64,000 nt of DNA from assembly GCF_040610475.1 (NCBI RefSeq), contig NZ_JBEXMJ010000014.1, forward strand, positions 113,522-177,521, written 5' to 3'. Below, piece after piece: positions 16,743-24,355 of this stretch. Origin of the DNA: Actinopolymorpha sp. NPDC004070. Lineage in GTDB: Bacteria > Actinomycetota > Actinomycetes > Propionibacteriales > Actinopolymorphaceae. Every line of letters starts with the position of its first letter. The first letter of the stretch is position 1. The translations under genes and the position numbers were made by a program. Below the pieces are notes generated by a model, which was not told the DNA's origin, ran no database searches, and saw nothing but the letters and a program-made list of their open reading frames with translations.

Positions 16743-17593
16743 CCCGCGTCGAGCACCTCGCGCAGACGTGCCGCGAACTCTTCCGGCCGGCCGAGCCCGT
16801 CGACGAAGCCGAGGTGGTGGCTGGGGAAGACGATCGCTTCCTGGCCGAGCACCCGTGCGGTCGCGCGGGCGGTGCGGGCCGTGTAGACGTCGCCGGTTTC
16901 CTCGCCCACCGCGATCACCACGCGGGTCGGCGCCGCGGCCAGGGCGGCCACGTCGGGGTGGTAGTCGGTGATGGCCACGGCCAGCCCGGACAGCAGTGGA
17001 TTGTCCCGCGAGCCGTCGTCCTCGACCGGCAGTCCGAACTGCGCGGGGTCCGGGTCCGGTTGTGCGAAGTAGGCCTCGGTGAACTCGCCCTCCCAGGCAT
17101 ACATCGCCTGGAACGCTGCCATCGCCGCGCCGTACCCCTTCGCCTGGTAGGTCTCCAGGTAGTGCGCGCGGGCGCGGTGTGCGGCCGCACCATCGGGCAG
17201 CACCGGGTTCATCGGCGGCTCGTGCGCGACGAGGACGGCGACGTCGTTCGGGAACGCGGCGACGAGCGCGAGCGAGACCACCGCTCCGCCGCTGCTGGCG
17301 AACAGGTGAACCGGTCCGCCTCCGACCGCCTCGATCACCGCGCGCACGTCGCGGGCCGAGTCCTGCGGGGTCTGCTCGCCTCGTCCGTCCTTGCGGACGC
17401 TGCGAGGGCCGCCGCGCGGGTCGTAGGTGACCACGGTGCGGTCCGGGAAGTACGCGGCCAGCGCGCGGAACCCGCTCGCGTCCATCGGCTGCCCGATCAT
17501 GAGCAGCGGCGGGCGACCGTCGGCGGTCGGCAGCGGGCCGGCCACGTCGTAGACGAGGTCGACCTCGGGAGTCTCCAGCGTGTGAGTCTGCAT
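16739..17593 (-). CDS. Alpha/beta hydrolase
   Basis: A 284-residue alpha/beta-hydrolase-fold enzyme. The nucleophile elbow is FASSGGAVV (GxSxG-like with Ser at its centre), the oxyanion region is MIGQPMDASGF, and SYDPRGGPRS-like YDPRGGPRSV precedes it. A late HHLGFVDG provides the catalytic His. ATG 17591-17593 fits the first core strand; an in-frame start 15 codons earlier adds a non-conserved tail. Resembles the 322-residue hydrolase at 43.9 kb (shared VAHEPP and AMAAF segments), so the two may be paralogues. Substrate unknown. Confidence 0.88.
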   Translation of the reverse strand: MQTHTLETPEVDLVYDVAGPLPTADGRPPLLMIGQPMDASGFRALAAYFPDRTVVTYDPRGGPRSVRKDGRGEQTPQDSARDVRAVIEAVGGGPVHLFASSGGAVVSLALVAAFPNDVAVLVAHEPPMNPVLPDGAAAHRARAHYLETYQAKGYGAAMAAFQAMYAWEGEFTEAYFAQPDPDPAQFGLPVEDDGSRDNPLLSGLAVAITDYHPDVAALAAAPTRVVIAVGEETGDVYTARTARATARVLGQEAIVFPSHHLGFVDGLGRPEEFAARLREVLDAG

Positions 17594-17669
17594 GCCCCTA
17601 CAACTACCCGTCCCCGCGGAACTCATCGGTGCGTCCACAGGTCAATGCCCCGCCGTTGCCGACGTGGTT

Positions 17670-17828
17670 CTTCCCGGTGATGGCCGCGCTGGTCGCCGCT
17701 ACGTCGAGCAGCGGCGGGTGCTCGTCGACTCCCGCCATCACGTGTGGCTCAAGCTGACCAGTGCCGGCCGTTCGGCGTACGCGCGTCATATCGCCGCCCT
17801 CCGAGCCATCCTCGAGACGGGTGGGTGA
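17670..17828 (+). pseudogene. Winged-helix regulator C-terminal remnant
   Basis: The plus strand encodes GRRYVEQRRVLVDSRHHVWL then KLTSAGRSAYARHIAALRAI, the C-terminal wing and dimer helix of small MarR/PadR-like winged-helix regulators. The N-terminal recognition-helix half is missing, and the upstream frame is unrelated. Likely a truncated regulator. Confidence 0.6.
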
Positions 17829-17855
17829 GGGCGCGCTCGGAGTACTCTCGGCAGG

Positions 17856-19277
17856 GTGACCGGCTACTGGGACGTGGAGCCGTCCGGTCGTTCGGAGCCG
17901 ACGACGGTGCGGCTCAGCCTGCCCGACGTGCAGGTCGACCTTCGTGCCGATCGGGGCGTGTTCGCCGCCTCCGGTGTCGATCGGGGAACGCGGGTACTGC
18001 TGCGTGACGTCGCCGCGCCGAACCCGTACACCGGCGTCGTCGACCTGGGTACGGGCTACGGTCCGATCGCGGTCGCCACGGCGCTCCGTCAGCCGCTGGC
18101 CGGCGTCTGGGCGGTCGACGTCAACCGGCGGGCGCTCGACCTCACCCGCGCCAACACTCGCGACCTCCCCAACGTCGTGGTCGCCGAACCCGAACAGGTT
18201 CCCGCGTCGTTGCGGTTCGGCGGCCTCTACAGCAACCCGCCGATCAAGATCGGCAAGGACGCGCTCCACCAGCTGCTCACCGACTGGCTGACGCGGCTGG
18301 ACCCGGGCGCCCCGGCCTGGCTCGTCGTCAAGCAGGCAATGGGAGCCGACTCCCTGCAGCGCTGGTTGAACGACGGTGGGTTTGCGACCAGCCGGGCCGC
18401 GTCGAAGCAGGGCTATCGGATCCTGCGGGTGGATACGCCCGGTCCTCCTCCGCCGCTCTTGGCGCGGGAGGACCTCGCCACGATCGCCGCGCACACCGGC
18501 GGCTCGTGGACCGTGCTGGGCCGGTTGACCGGCGGGTACTCCGACACCGTTGTGCTGCTGGGGCGAGGCGCTTTGCGCGCGGTCCTCAAGGTCAAGGAGG
18601 GCGCGTGGTGGCGGTCGCAGCTGAACCGTCTCGTACCTCTTGCTCAGGAGCTCCGGGTGCTCGGTTACCCGACGCCGGAGGTCATCGGCTGCGGTTCGCT
18701 GGACGAGGACCGCTCGTACCTGCTGACCTCCTGGGCCCGCGGCACGTCCCCCACTGTGCCGAACCGCCGTCAGCTCGACGCCGCTCTTGGTGCGGCCGAA
18801 CTTCACCGCTCGGTCCGGCCGCCGGCCGACCGCGACTGGTCCGCGATGATCACGGCGTTCCTCAACGGCGGGATCGGCGAGCACGAGTTCCATCCGGCGA
18901 CCAGTGCGTACGCCCGGCAGGCGCTGGCCGTCCTGCCCAAGCCGGTGCCTGCATTGCCTTCCGGCGACCTGACTCACGGCGATTTCACGTTCCGCAACAT
19001 GCTCTTCGAGCGTGACGCCCTGAGCGCGGTGGTGGATCTGGAGGGCTTCGGGACGGGCACCGTCGCGGTGGACCTGCTGGCCCTGCTGCCGTCCCTGTCC
19101 GATCCGGACCATCGGCGCGTCGTCGTCGAGCGTGCAGTCGAGCTCACCAGCGCGGACGTCGTGGCAGCGTGCCTGTGCCACCGGATCCTCGCCGGCCTCG
19201 ACTGGGCCAGCCAGCACGTCGAACTCCTCGACGACGCCATCGAACGCGCCAAGCTGCTGTTGTCACTCCTCCCGTAG
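17856..19277 (+). CDS. RsmC-like methyltransferase fused to APH-type kinase
   Basis: A 473-residue two-domain protein. Residues 1-195 form a class I SAM methyltransferase of the RsmC/small-MTS type (FAASGVDRGTRVLLRDV, motif I VVDLGTGYGPIAVA, motif IV YSNPPIKIG), the family that makes m2G in 16S rRNA. Residues about 205-470 form a phosphotransferase: TGGYSDTVVLLG nucleotide loop, LKVKEG with the possible ATP lysine, catalytic LTHGDFTFRN (HxDxxxxN variant HGDFTFRN) and metal-binding VVDLEGFGTG. Both catalytic centres look intact and no stop separates them. No usual linker family is recognised. The pairing suggests either methylation and phosphorylation of one RNA/antibiotic target or a recent fusion. 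Confidence 0.82.
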   Translation: MTGYWDVEPSGRSEPTTVRLSLPDVQVDLRADRGVFAASGVDRGTRVLLRDVAAPNPYTGVVDLGTGYGPIAVATALRQPLAGVWAVDVNRRALDLTRANTRDLPNVVVAEPEQVPASLRFGGLYSNPPIKIGKDALHQLLTDWLTRLDPGAPAWLVVKQAMGADSLQRWLNDGGFATSRAASKQGYRILRVDTPGPPPPLLAREDLATIAAHTGGSWTVLGRLTGGYSDTVVLLGRGALRAVLKVKEGAWWRSQLNRLVPLAQELRVLGYPTPEVIGCGSLDEDRSYLLTSWARGTSPTVPNRRQLDAALGAAELHRSVRPPADRDWSAMITAFLNGGIGEHEFHPATSAYARQALAVLPKPVPALPSGDLTHGDFTFRNMLFERDALSAVVDLEGFGTGTVAVDLLALLPSLSDPDHRRVVVERAVELTSADVVAACLCHRILAGLDWASQHVELLDDAIERAKLLLSLLP

Positions 19278-19680
19278 CTTCGGGCACAGGTGAAGTCCTC
19301 CGCGACGTCGGTGCTGCCGTGACCGTCGTAGCGGGCGACCTGCGGGTAGGGGCACAGCGGTCTGGTCCGGACGGCCTTGCCGTCGTCTCCCTTTCCGACT
19401 GCCTCGATGGTCCGCGGCGCGTGACCGTGCTCCACCCAGGACGTCAACGCAGCAGGCGGATCGGCGAGCGGGCCCGATCTGTTCCCCCGGTATGTCGCCG
19501 CAGTGACCCACGCCTGGCGCGAGGAAGAGGCGGTCTGCGTGGCGTGCGTCCCGCCGAACTGGCATACGGCGTCGTAGTAACGAATCACGCCCTGCGGCGG
19601 AATCGTGGGATCGGCGAGGCCTGCCCACAGGACGAGCTTCCCCCCCGGCGCCCCGGAACGTGCTGAGGTGCGCATGTACG
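19270..19680 (-). pseudogene. Tannase/feruloyl esterase C-terminal remnant
   Basis: Minus-strand frames reassemble the end of a tannase-family esterase: GGKLVLWAGLADPTIPPQGV and IRYYDAV in one frame, RLFLAPGVGHCGDIPG in a second, then SWVEHGHAPRTIEAV and RTRPLCPYPQVARYDGHGS back in the first. At least two frameshifts and a missing N-terminal two-thirds (including the nucleophile) make it non-functional. Confidence 0.8.
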
Positions 19681-19744
19681 CGATGCACAACGTGCCATCG
19701 CGATCCGTCACCGTCCCACCACGAAACCACCTTGGAGGTAGGCC

Positions 19745-20620
19745 ATGCTGTCGGAGAAGTCGGCCGCCACGATCGTGTCACCCTTTCCGCCGTCGGCGCG
19801 GCGATCGGCGACATCACTGGTCTCTTCTACGAGAGGATGTTCGCCGCCCACCCCGAAACTGCTCCGTGACCTGTTCAACCGGGGCAACCAGTACGCGATC
19901 GTGCACAAGTATCTCTTCGAGGCGATGGTGGAGGTGCTCGGCGAGGCGATCACGCCCAAGGTCGCGCAGGCATGGAACGAGGTGTACTGGCTGATGGCGA
20001 ACGCGCTGATCGCCATCGAGTCCCGCCTCTACGCCGAGGCCGGCGCCGCCGATGGTGACACCTGGCGGGAGTACCGCGTCGTCGGACGGTACGAGGAGAC
20101 CGCGGACGGGGCGACGTTCCTCGTACGCCCGGTGGACGACGGCGCGCTGCCGCCGGCCCGGCCGTGGCAGTACACGTCTCGGTGCAGGTGGAGCTGCCCG
20201 ACGGCGCGCACCAGATCCGGCAGTACAGCCTGTCCGGGACCGCTCCGGACGCGCTGCGGTTCGCGGTGAAGCGGATCGTCGGTGCCCCGGACGGAGAGGT
20301 TTCGAACTTCCTGCACGACCGCGTGAGCGAGGGCGCCGTGGTACGGGTGAGCGCGCCGTTCGGCGACGTGAGCGTGGACGACGCGGATGGCCCGGTCGTA
20401 CTCGCCTCCGCGGGCATCGGCTGCACTCCCATCATGAGCATGCTCGATCACCTCGCCGCCACGAACTCCACGCGGCAGGTCACCGTCGCCCACGGCGACT
20501 ACTCCCCCGCGAGACACGCGTTCCGCTCCGACCTGGAGCAGCTGGTCGCCAAGCGGGGCAACGCCCAGGGCGCGGTGTGGTACGACGTTCCTGAGGGAGA
20601 GCCGCGCCACCACTGGCAAC
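19745..20620 (+). pseudogene. Flavohaemoprotein (Hmp-type) remnant
   Basis: Frames on the plus strand together spell a flavohaemoglobin (nitric oxide dioxygenase). Globin start: MLSEKSAATIV, then GDITGLFYERMFAAHPE in another frame. A jump follows from LLRDLFNRGNQ straight to YAIVHKYLFEAMVEVLGEA, removing the segment carrying the proximal haem His. The linker is YRVVGRYEET. After a further shift comes the FAD/NAD domain (HQIRQYSLSGTAPDALRF, LASAGIGCTPIMSML). At least three frameshifts plus an internal deletion mean it cannot work. Confidence 0.82.
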
Positions 20621-20765
20621 ACCGCACTGCACGTCGCCCCGCTGGACCTGGCCGACCCGGCTTCCGTAGCGGCATTCACCGCCGCCTGGGACGGGCCGCT
20701 GCACATCCTGGTCGCGAACGCCGAGGTGATGGCCTGTCCCGAGCAGTACATGCCGTCGGGAGTTG
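20620..20765 (+). pseudogene. Short-chain dehydrogenase (SDR) fragment
   Basis: A 48-codon piece reading TALHVAPLDLADPASVAAF then HILVANAEVMACPEQ, the second and fourth beta-strands of a classical SDR (LVNNAG region, here VANAE). The GxxxGxG N-terminus and YxxxK catalytic half are absent. Similarity stops near 20765, the left edge of the AT-richer defence island. Confidence 0.7.
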
Positions 20766-20805
20766 AGTGGCGGGATTTGATCAGGGCAAAACACACTCAA
20801 GTCTT

Positions 20806-21237
20806 CTACAGACGACTGCGAACTACAGCCATGACGCGCTGCGCGGCCTCCTCGATCGCCTCGTGCTCCCACACCCGGACGGGCTCCCACCCTGCAGCCC
20901 TCAGCCTTGTATCCGTCTCACGGTCCCGCGCGGCGTTTCCTTCGATCTTCGCCCGCCAGAACTCCACATTAGTAGCCGGCCACGTACCGTGTATCGGACA
21001 GGCATGCCAGAAGCATCCGTCGACGAAGACCGCGACCCTGGCCTTACGAAAGACGATGTCTGCCTCGCGACGCAGGTCCCGCAAGGGCCTCTGGTGGACC
21101 CGGAAGCGGTAACCCGCGCGATGGAGAACGGACCGCAAAGACCGTTCGACCGCAGTATTACGGCTAGCCTGCCGGCTCATTCGACTGGAAGTCGCGGGCG
21201 TCGTAGGCAGGGAACCGCGCCCCGGCTTGCTGGCCAT
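20806..21237 (-). CDS. vsr: Very short patch repair endonuclease (Vsr family)
   Basis: A 143-residue endonuclease of the Vsr family, which nicks 5' to T in T:G mismatches formed by deamination of 5-methylcytosine. The conserved core is intact: NTAVERSLRSVLHRAGYRFR, ADIVFRKARVAVFVDGCFWH (catalytic Asp in VFVDG; the FWHACPIHG His/Cys cluster binds zinc), then NVEFWRAKIEGNAARD. It diverges from the C5 methyltransferase gene across a 248-bp gap, the usual partnership. First gene of the foreign island. Confidence 0.95.
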   Translation of the reverse strand: MASKPGRGSLPTTPATSSRMSRQASRNTAVERSLRSVLHRAGYRFRVHQRPLRDLRREADIVFRKARVAVFVDGCFWHACPIHGTWPATNVEFWRAKIEGNAARDRETDTRLRAAGWEPVRVWEHEAIEEAAQRVMAVVRSRL

Positions 21238-21485
21238 GGCTCTACGTTAACCACCCATAGAGCCTCGTCGCGGACCAGGCCCGGCAGCGGAGGCCCTTCG
21301 GATCCGCTCGGCACAACTCCTCCTCCTGCCGCTTACCTCAACCGACATGGCCTCGTCGCAGGTCCACCAGGAGGCTAGCGACCGCTCGTCGCACGACGCT
21401 CTCATCGCTGCTTCCACGAACAGCAGACCTCAAGTGCCAGCGAGCCACTGCGGGGCCGTAGGAGCCGCCCCGTTACCATGCATCT
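21238..21485. promoter_or_regulatory. Divergent promoter region, vsr / methyltransferase
   Basis: The 248-bp space must hold both promoters. Close to the vsr start an inverted repeat GGCTCTA (21238-21244) / TAGAGCC (21258-21264) could form a hairpin or operator; a 7-bp match could be chance. No confident -35/-10 pair could be assigned. Confidence 0.4.
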
Positions 21486-22541
21486 GTGGCAGGTGTCCTC
21501 CGCTTGATCGACCTCTTCGCGGGATGCGGTGGGCTGACCCAGGGCTTCACTGCTACCGGCTTGTTCCGTCCTGTAGCGGCTGTGGAGCTCGACGTCCATG
21601 CGGCCGCAACGTACGCGCAAAACTTCGGTGACCACGTCCACGTTGGCGACATCGCCGATTGGGTGCAGGCGTCGTTACCTAAGGCTGAAGTCGTCGTGGG
21701 CGGACCGCCGTGCCAGGGATTCTCGGCCCTCGGAAGACGGAACCCTGCAGACCCCCGAAACGCTATGTGGCGGCACTACGTGGAGACCCTGCGGCGAGTG
21801 CAACCTGCACTCTTCGTGCTGGAGAATGTACCCCAGTTCCTCCGGTCATCAGAGTTCGCCCAATTCGACGCTGAGACGCAGCGTGGCGGCCTCCTGGACC
21901 GATACGCGCTCGAGCCGTTCGTCCTGAACTCAGCGAACTACGGCGTACCGCAAAGCAGGCGCAGAGCTGTGGTAATCGGTCGACTGCGGGAGCTCGACGC
22001 TCTAGGCCAACCGCCCGAGACTAGCACTGCGACCCTCTCCGATGCCTTCCCAGAGTGGCTCCATAGACGCGTCACAGACACCGATCTCCCGAAGAGCACC
22101 GTCGAGTTTCGGGGCCGACAGATCCCAGGCGTCTTCGAAATCCGTGATCTGCACATCACGCGTAGACCGACCGATATCTCGAAAGCCAGATTTCGGGCTA
22201 TTCCTCCCGGTGGCAACCGGAACAACCTTCCCGATCATCTACTGACGCCCTGTTGGCGGAAACATAAGTCGGGCAGCGGTGACGTCATGGGACGACTCGT
22301 GTGGAGCAAGCCGTCGGTTACGATCCGGACTGAATTTTTCAAGCCGGAGAAGGGGCGTTACCTACATCCTGACGAGGATCGCCCCATCACCCACGCCGAG
22401 GCGGCCTTTATCCAGGGCTTCCCACAGGAGGGGTTCAGGTGGTGCGGCAACAAGTCGTCGATCGCTCGACAGATCGGGAACGCTGTACCTCCTCCTCTAG
22501 CTAGCGCAATCGCAAGTCACCTTGCGCAACGCCTCGGCTAG
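21486..22541 (+). CDS. DNA C5-cytosine methyltransferase (DrmMII-like position)
   Basis: A 351-residue C5-MTase. Motif I LIDLFAGCGGLTQGF (6-20), catalytic motif IV GGPPCQGFSALG (about 76-87), motif VI LFVLENVPQF, motif VIII QSRRRAVVIG and motif X IARQIGNAVPPPLA near the C-terminus are all present, so it should be active. The target-recognition region lies at about 190-265. In class 2 DISARM loci a C5-MTase (DrmMII) modifies self DNA. Its 3' end overlaps the convergent drmB stop by four bases. GTG start; third codon positions are markedly more AT-rich than flanking genes. Confidence 0.95.
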   Translation: MAGVLRLIDLFAGCGGLTQGFTATGLFRPVAAVELDVHAAATYAQNFGDHVHVGDIADWVQASLPKAEVVVGGPPCQGFSALGRRNPADPRNAMWRHYVETLRRVQPALFVLENVPQFLRSSEFAQFDAETQRGGLLDRYALEPFVLNSANYGVPQSRRRAVVIGRLRELDALGQPPETSTATLSDAFPEWLHRRVTDTDLPKSTVEFRGRQIPGVFEIRDLHITRRPTDISKARFRAIPPGGNRNNLPDHLLTPCWRKHKSGSGDVMGRLVWSKPSVTIRTEFFKPEKGRYLHPDEDRPITHAEAAFIQGFPQEGFRWCGNKSSIARQIGNAVPPPLASAIASHLAQRLG

Positions 22542-24355
22542 CGGTCACGGGAAGCGATCGACTCCCGCATCTCGGGGAGTACCTGACCGAACAGCCCGGG
22601 AACGTTGCTCCCCCCGAGGACCAACTGTCGGTCAAGCATACGATTACCGGATTCGCACGAAGTTTCGCTGACGAGCGCACAGCCGTGACAGGCGGACAAG
22701 TTCAGACTCGACGATCCCTGGCGATCGCTCTCAATACACACCGGATCGTTCGAACAGACGTCGGCCTCATCTAGCGCGGCGACCAACAACGGAATCAACT
22801 TGTCCGGAGAACCCAGACGCACAAGTCCCCCCAGTGTTCCTTGTGCGTCTCCTGCCGCGGTGTAGATCAGGACCCCCGCCGTGCGATCCGGGCGCTCGGA
22901 ATTGGCGTAGATGCGCTCTTGCAGGGACGCCGACGAATACCCGCTATCAAACGCCAGCCTGCGCATGAGGAGGTGAGAGAAGGTGTGCAACGCAATGAAA
23001 CGCGGTTCGGGCACATCAAGCCTGTGCGCCCACAACGTCTCACTCCTACGCTTGACGAGAATCTCCGCCCGAGCCCGAACCTCTGGTAGCTGTTCCCACT
23101 CCCGTAGGCGAGCCTCGTTAAAACGTAAAAAAATACCTTCACCGAACATTTCAATTGCCGGATACACCGGCATGCGCCTTTGATCCGGGCCCAGATCGGC
23201 CTTGATGAACTCAGCGTCAGCGCTATATCGACGGAACCCTCGCAGTGCGCGCACCTCGCGCACACGCTGCACCTGCCCGAGTCCGATGAGACTACCGGTG
23301 AGCGTCGCTGGCCAATTCGGTTTGGAGTCGATCGTCCATCCGTCGACAACAAAGTCGCTACCGCTCCTGTCACGACCGGCCTCGAGCTTCTTGAGGAACG
23401 CGGCCCACTCGCCGTCCTTCAGGTCCAGCAGCGGTGTCGACTCGGACGCCCCACCGTCCGCCGCGATGGCAAGCACCTCAGCTGCCGTCGCACTAAGTTC
23501 TGTAGCGATCCACTCGGCAACCATCTGGGCTTGGGGCCCGCCGTTGTCATCGACCACTTTGCTGAAATAGATATGGCTCCGGATCTTGTCGGCAAGCTCC
23601 CGAGACCTCGGCCTCTCCTCGGGTATGTCAAGCGCCACAAGTCCTTCGGCGATATAGTTTGCGGTGGCTCCGCGCTGTACGGCTATGAGCCTGTGCTCGC
23701 AGGCGTGCGCTGACGTATGCTCCATCCACGGCTGGGTCCCGTTGCATTTAATTCCATCGCGCTTCAGTGAATCCTCGACAACTAGGTCCGCCAGCGAACG
23801 CCTTCGCCTGCAGGCGTTACATTGGATACTTAGAGCCTTTAGCCCCTCGCCGAGCCCCGCCGATCGAAGAAACCTCAGCTCTGCGTAAGCCTTACAGAAG
23901 CGCACCTCGTCCGCGATTAGCCCGTCATGCCCTCGGTGGGCCCACTTGAACCATGGGATGTCTTGAATGTGACTCCCCTTCTCGCAGACCGCGACGTAAC
24001 GCATCGGAACGAGCATGCCGCCACACTCACACTTGTTGACCCACTTACCCTTGTCCCTGCCGGTCAATTTCGAGACCTTTGAGCAACGTTCGCAGAAACG
24101 CCAGGCCGGAAACCGCCAGTATGTTAGGCCCGGCGTATTCTTAGCTGCTTTCCCGGCGTGGGACGGCGCCTGGCGAAGCACGCCCGCGCCGATGCGCGCC
24201 AAGAGTCGATCGCAGCTAATCTCGGGGGAGAACTTCTTGTCCCACCACGAAGTGTCCGGGGCGATAATTGACTCTCCACGGATATCGACGATTGCTCCGA
24301 CACCGAAGGGCGACAACGTCTCTGAGAGGCGCAAGTCGTGTCTGATTGGTTCCAT
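22538..24355 (-). CDS. drmB: DISARM DrmB-family protein (DUF1998)
   Basis: A 605-residue DrmB homologue. N-terminus RLSETLSPFGVGAIVDIRGE matches the family opening. Cys pairs follow at FCERCSKVSK and NKCECGGMLVP (about 87-115), with further ligand-like Cys at IQCNACRRRR and CNG. The DUF1998 region contains ALHTFSHLLMRRLAFDSGYS, VLIYTAAGDAQGTLGGLV and the C-terminal cluster CHGCALVSETSCE, then NRMLDRQLV. In DISARM, DrmB forms a complex with the DrmA helicase and is required for phage restriction. Its ATG overlaps the drmA stop (TGATG), so the two are coupled. Last gene of the four-gene minus-strand operon. Confidence 0.92.
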   Translation of the reverse strand: MEPIRHDLRLSETLSPFGVGAIVDIRGESIIAPDTSWWDKKFSPEISCDRLLARIGAGVLRQAPSHAGKAAKNTPGLTYWRFPAWRFCERCSKVSKLTGRDKGKWVNKCECGGMLVPMRYVAVCEKGSHIQDIPWFKWAHRGHDGLIADEVRFCKAYAELRFLRSAGLGEGLKALSIQCNACRRRRSLADLVVEDSLKRDGIKCNGTQPWMEHTSAHACEHRLIAVQRGATANYIAEGLVALDIPEERPRSRELADKIRSHIYFSKVVDDNGGPQAQMVAEWIATELSATAAEVLAIAADGGASESTPLLDLKDGEWAAFLKKLEAGRDRSGSDFVVDGWTIDSKPNWPATLTGSLIGLGQVQRVREVRALRGFRRYSADAEFIKADLGPDQRRMPVYPAIEMFGEGIFLRFNEARLREWEQLPEVRARAEILVKRRSETLWAHRLDVPEPRFIALHTFSHLLMRRLAFDSGYSSASLQERIYANSERPDRTAGVLIYTAAGDAQGTLGGLVRLGSPDKLIPLLVAALDEADVCSNDPVCIESDRQGSSSLNLSACHGCALVSETSCESGNRMLDRQLVLGGSNVPGLFGQVLPEMRESIASRDR

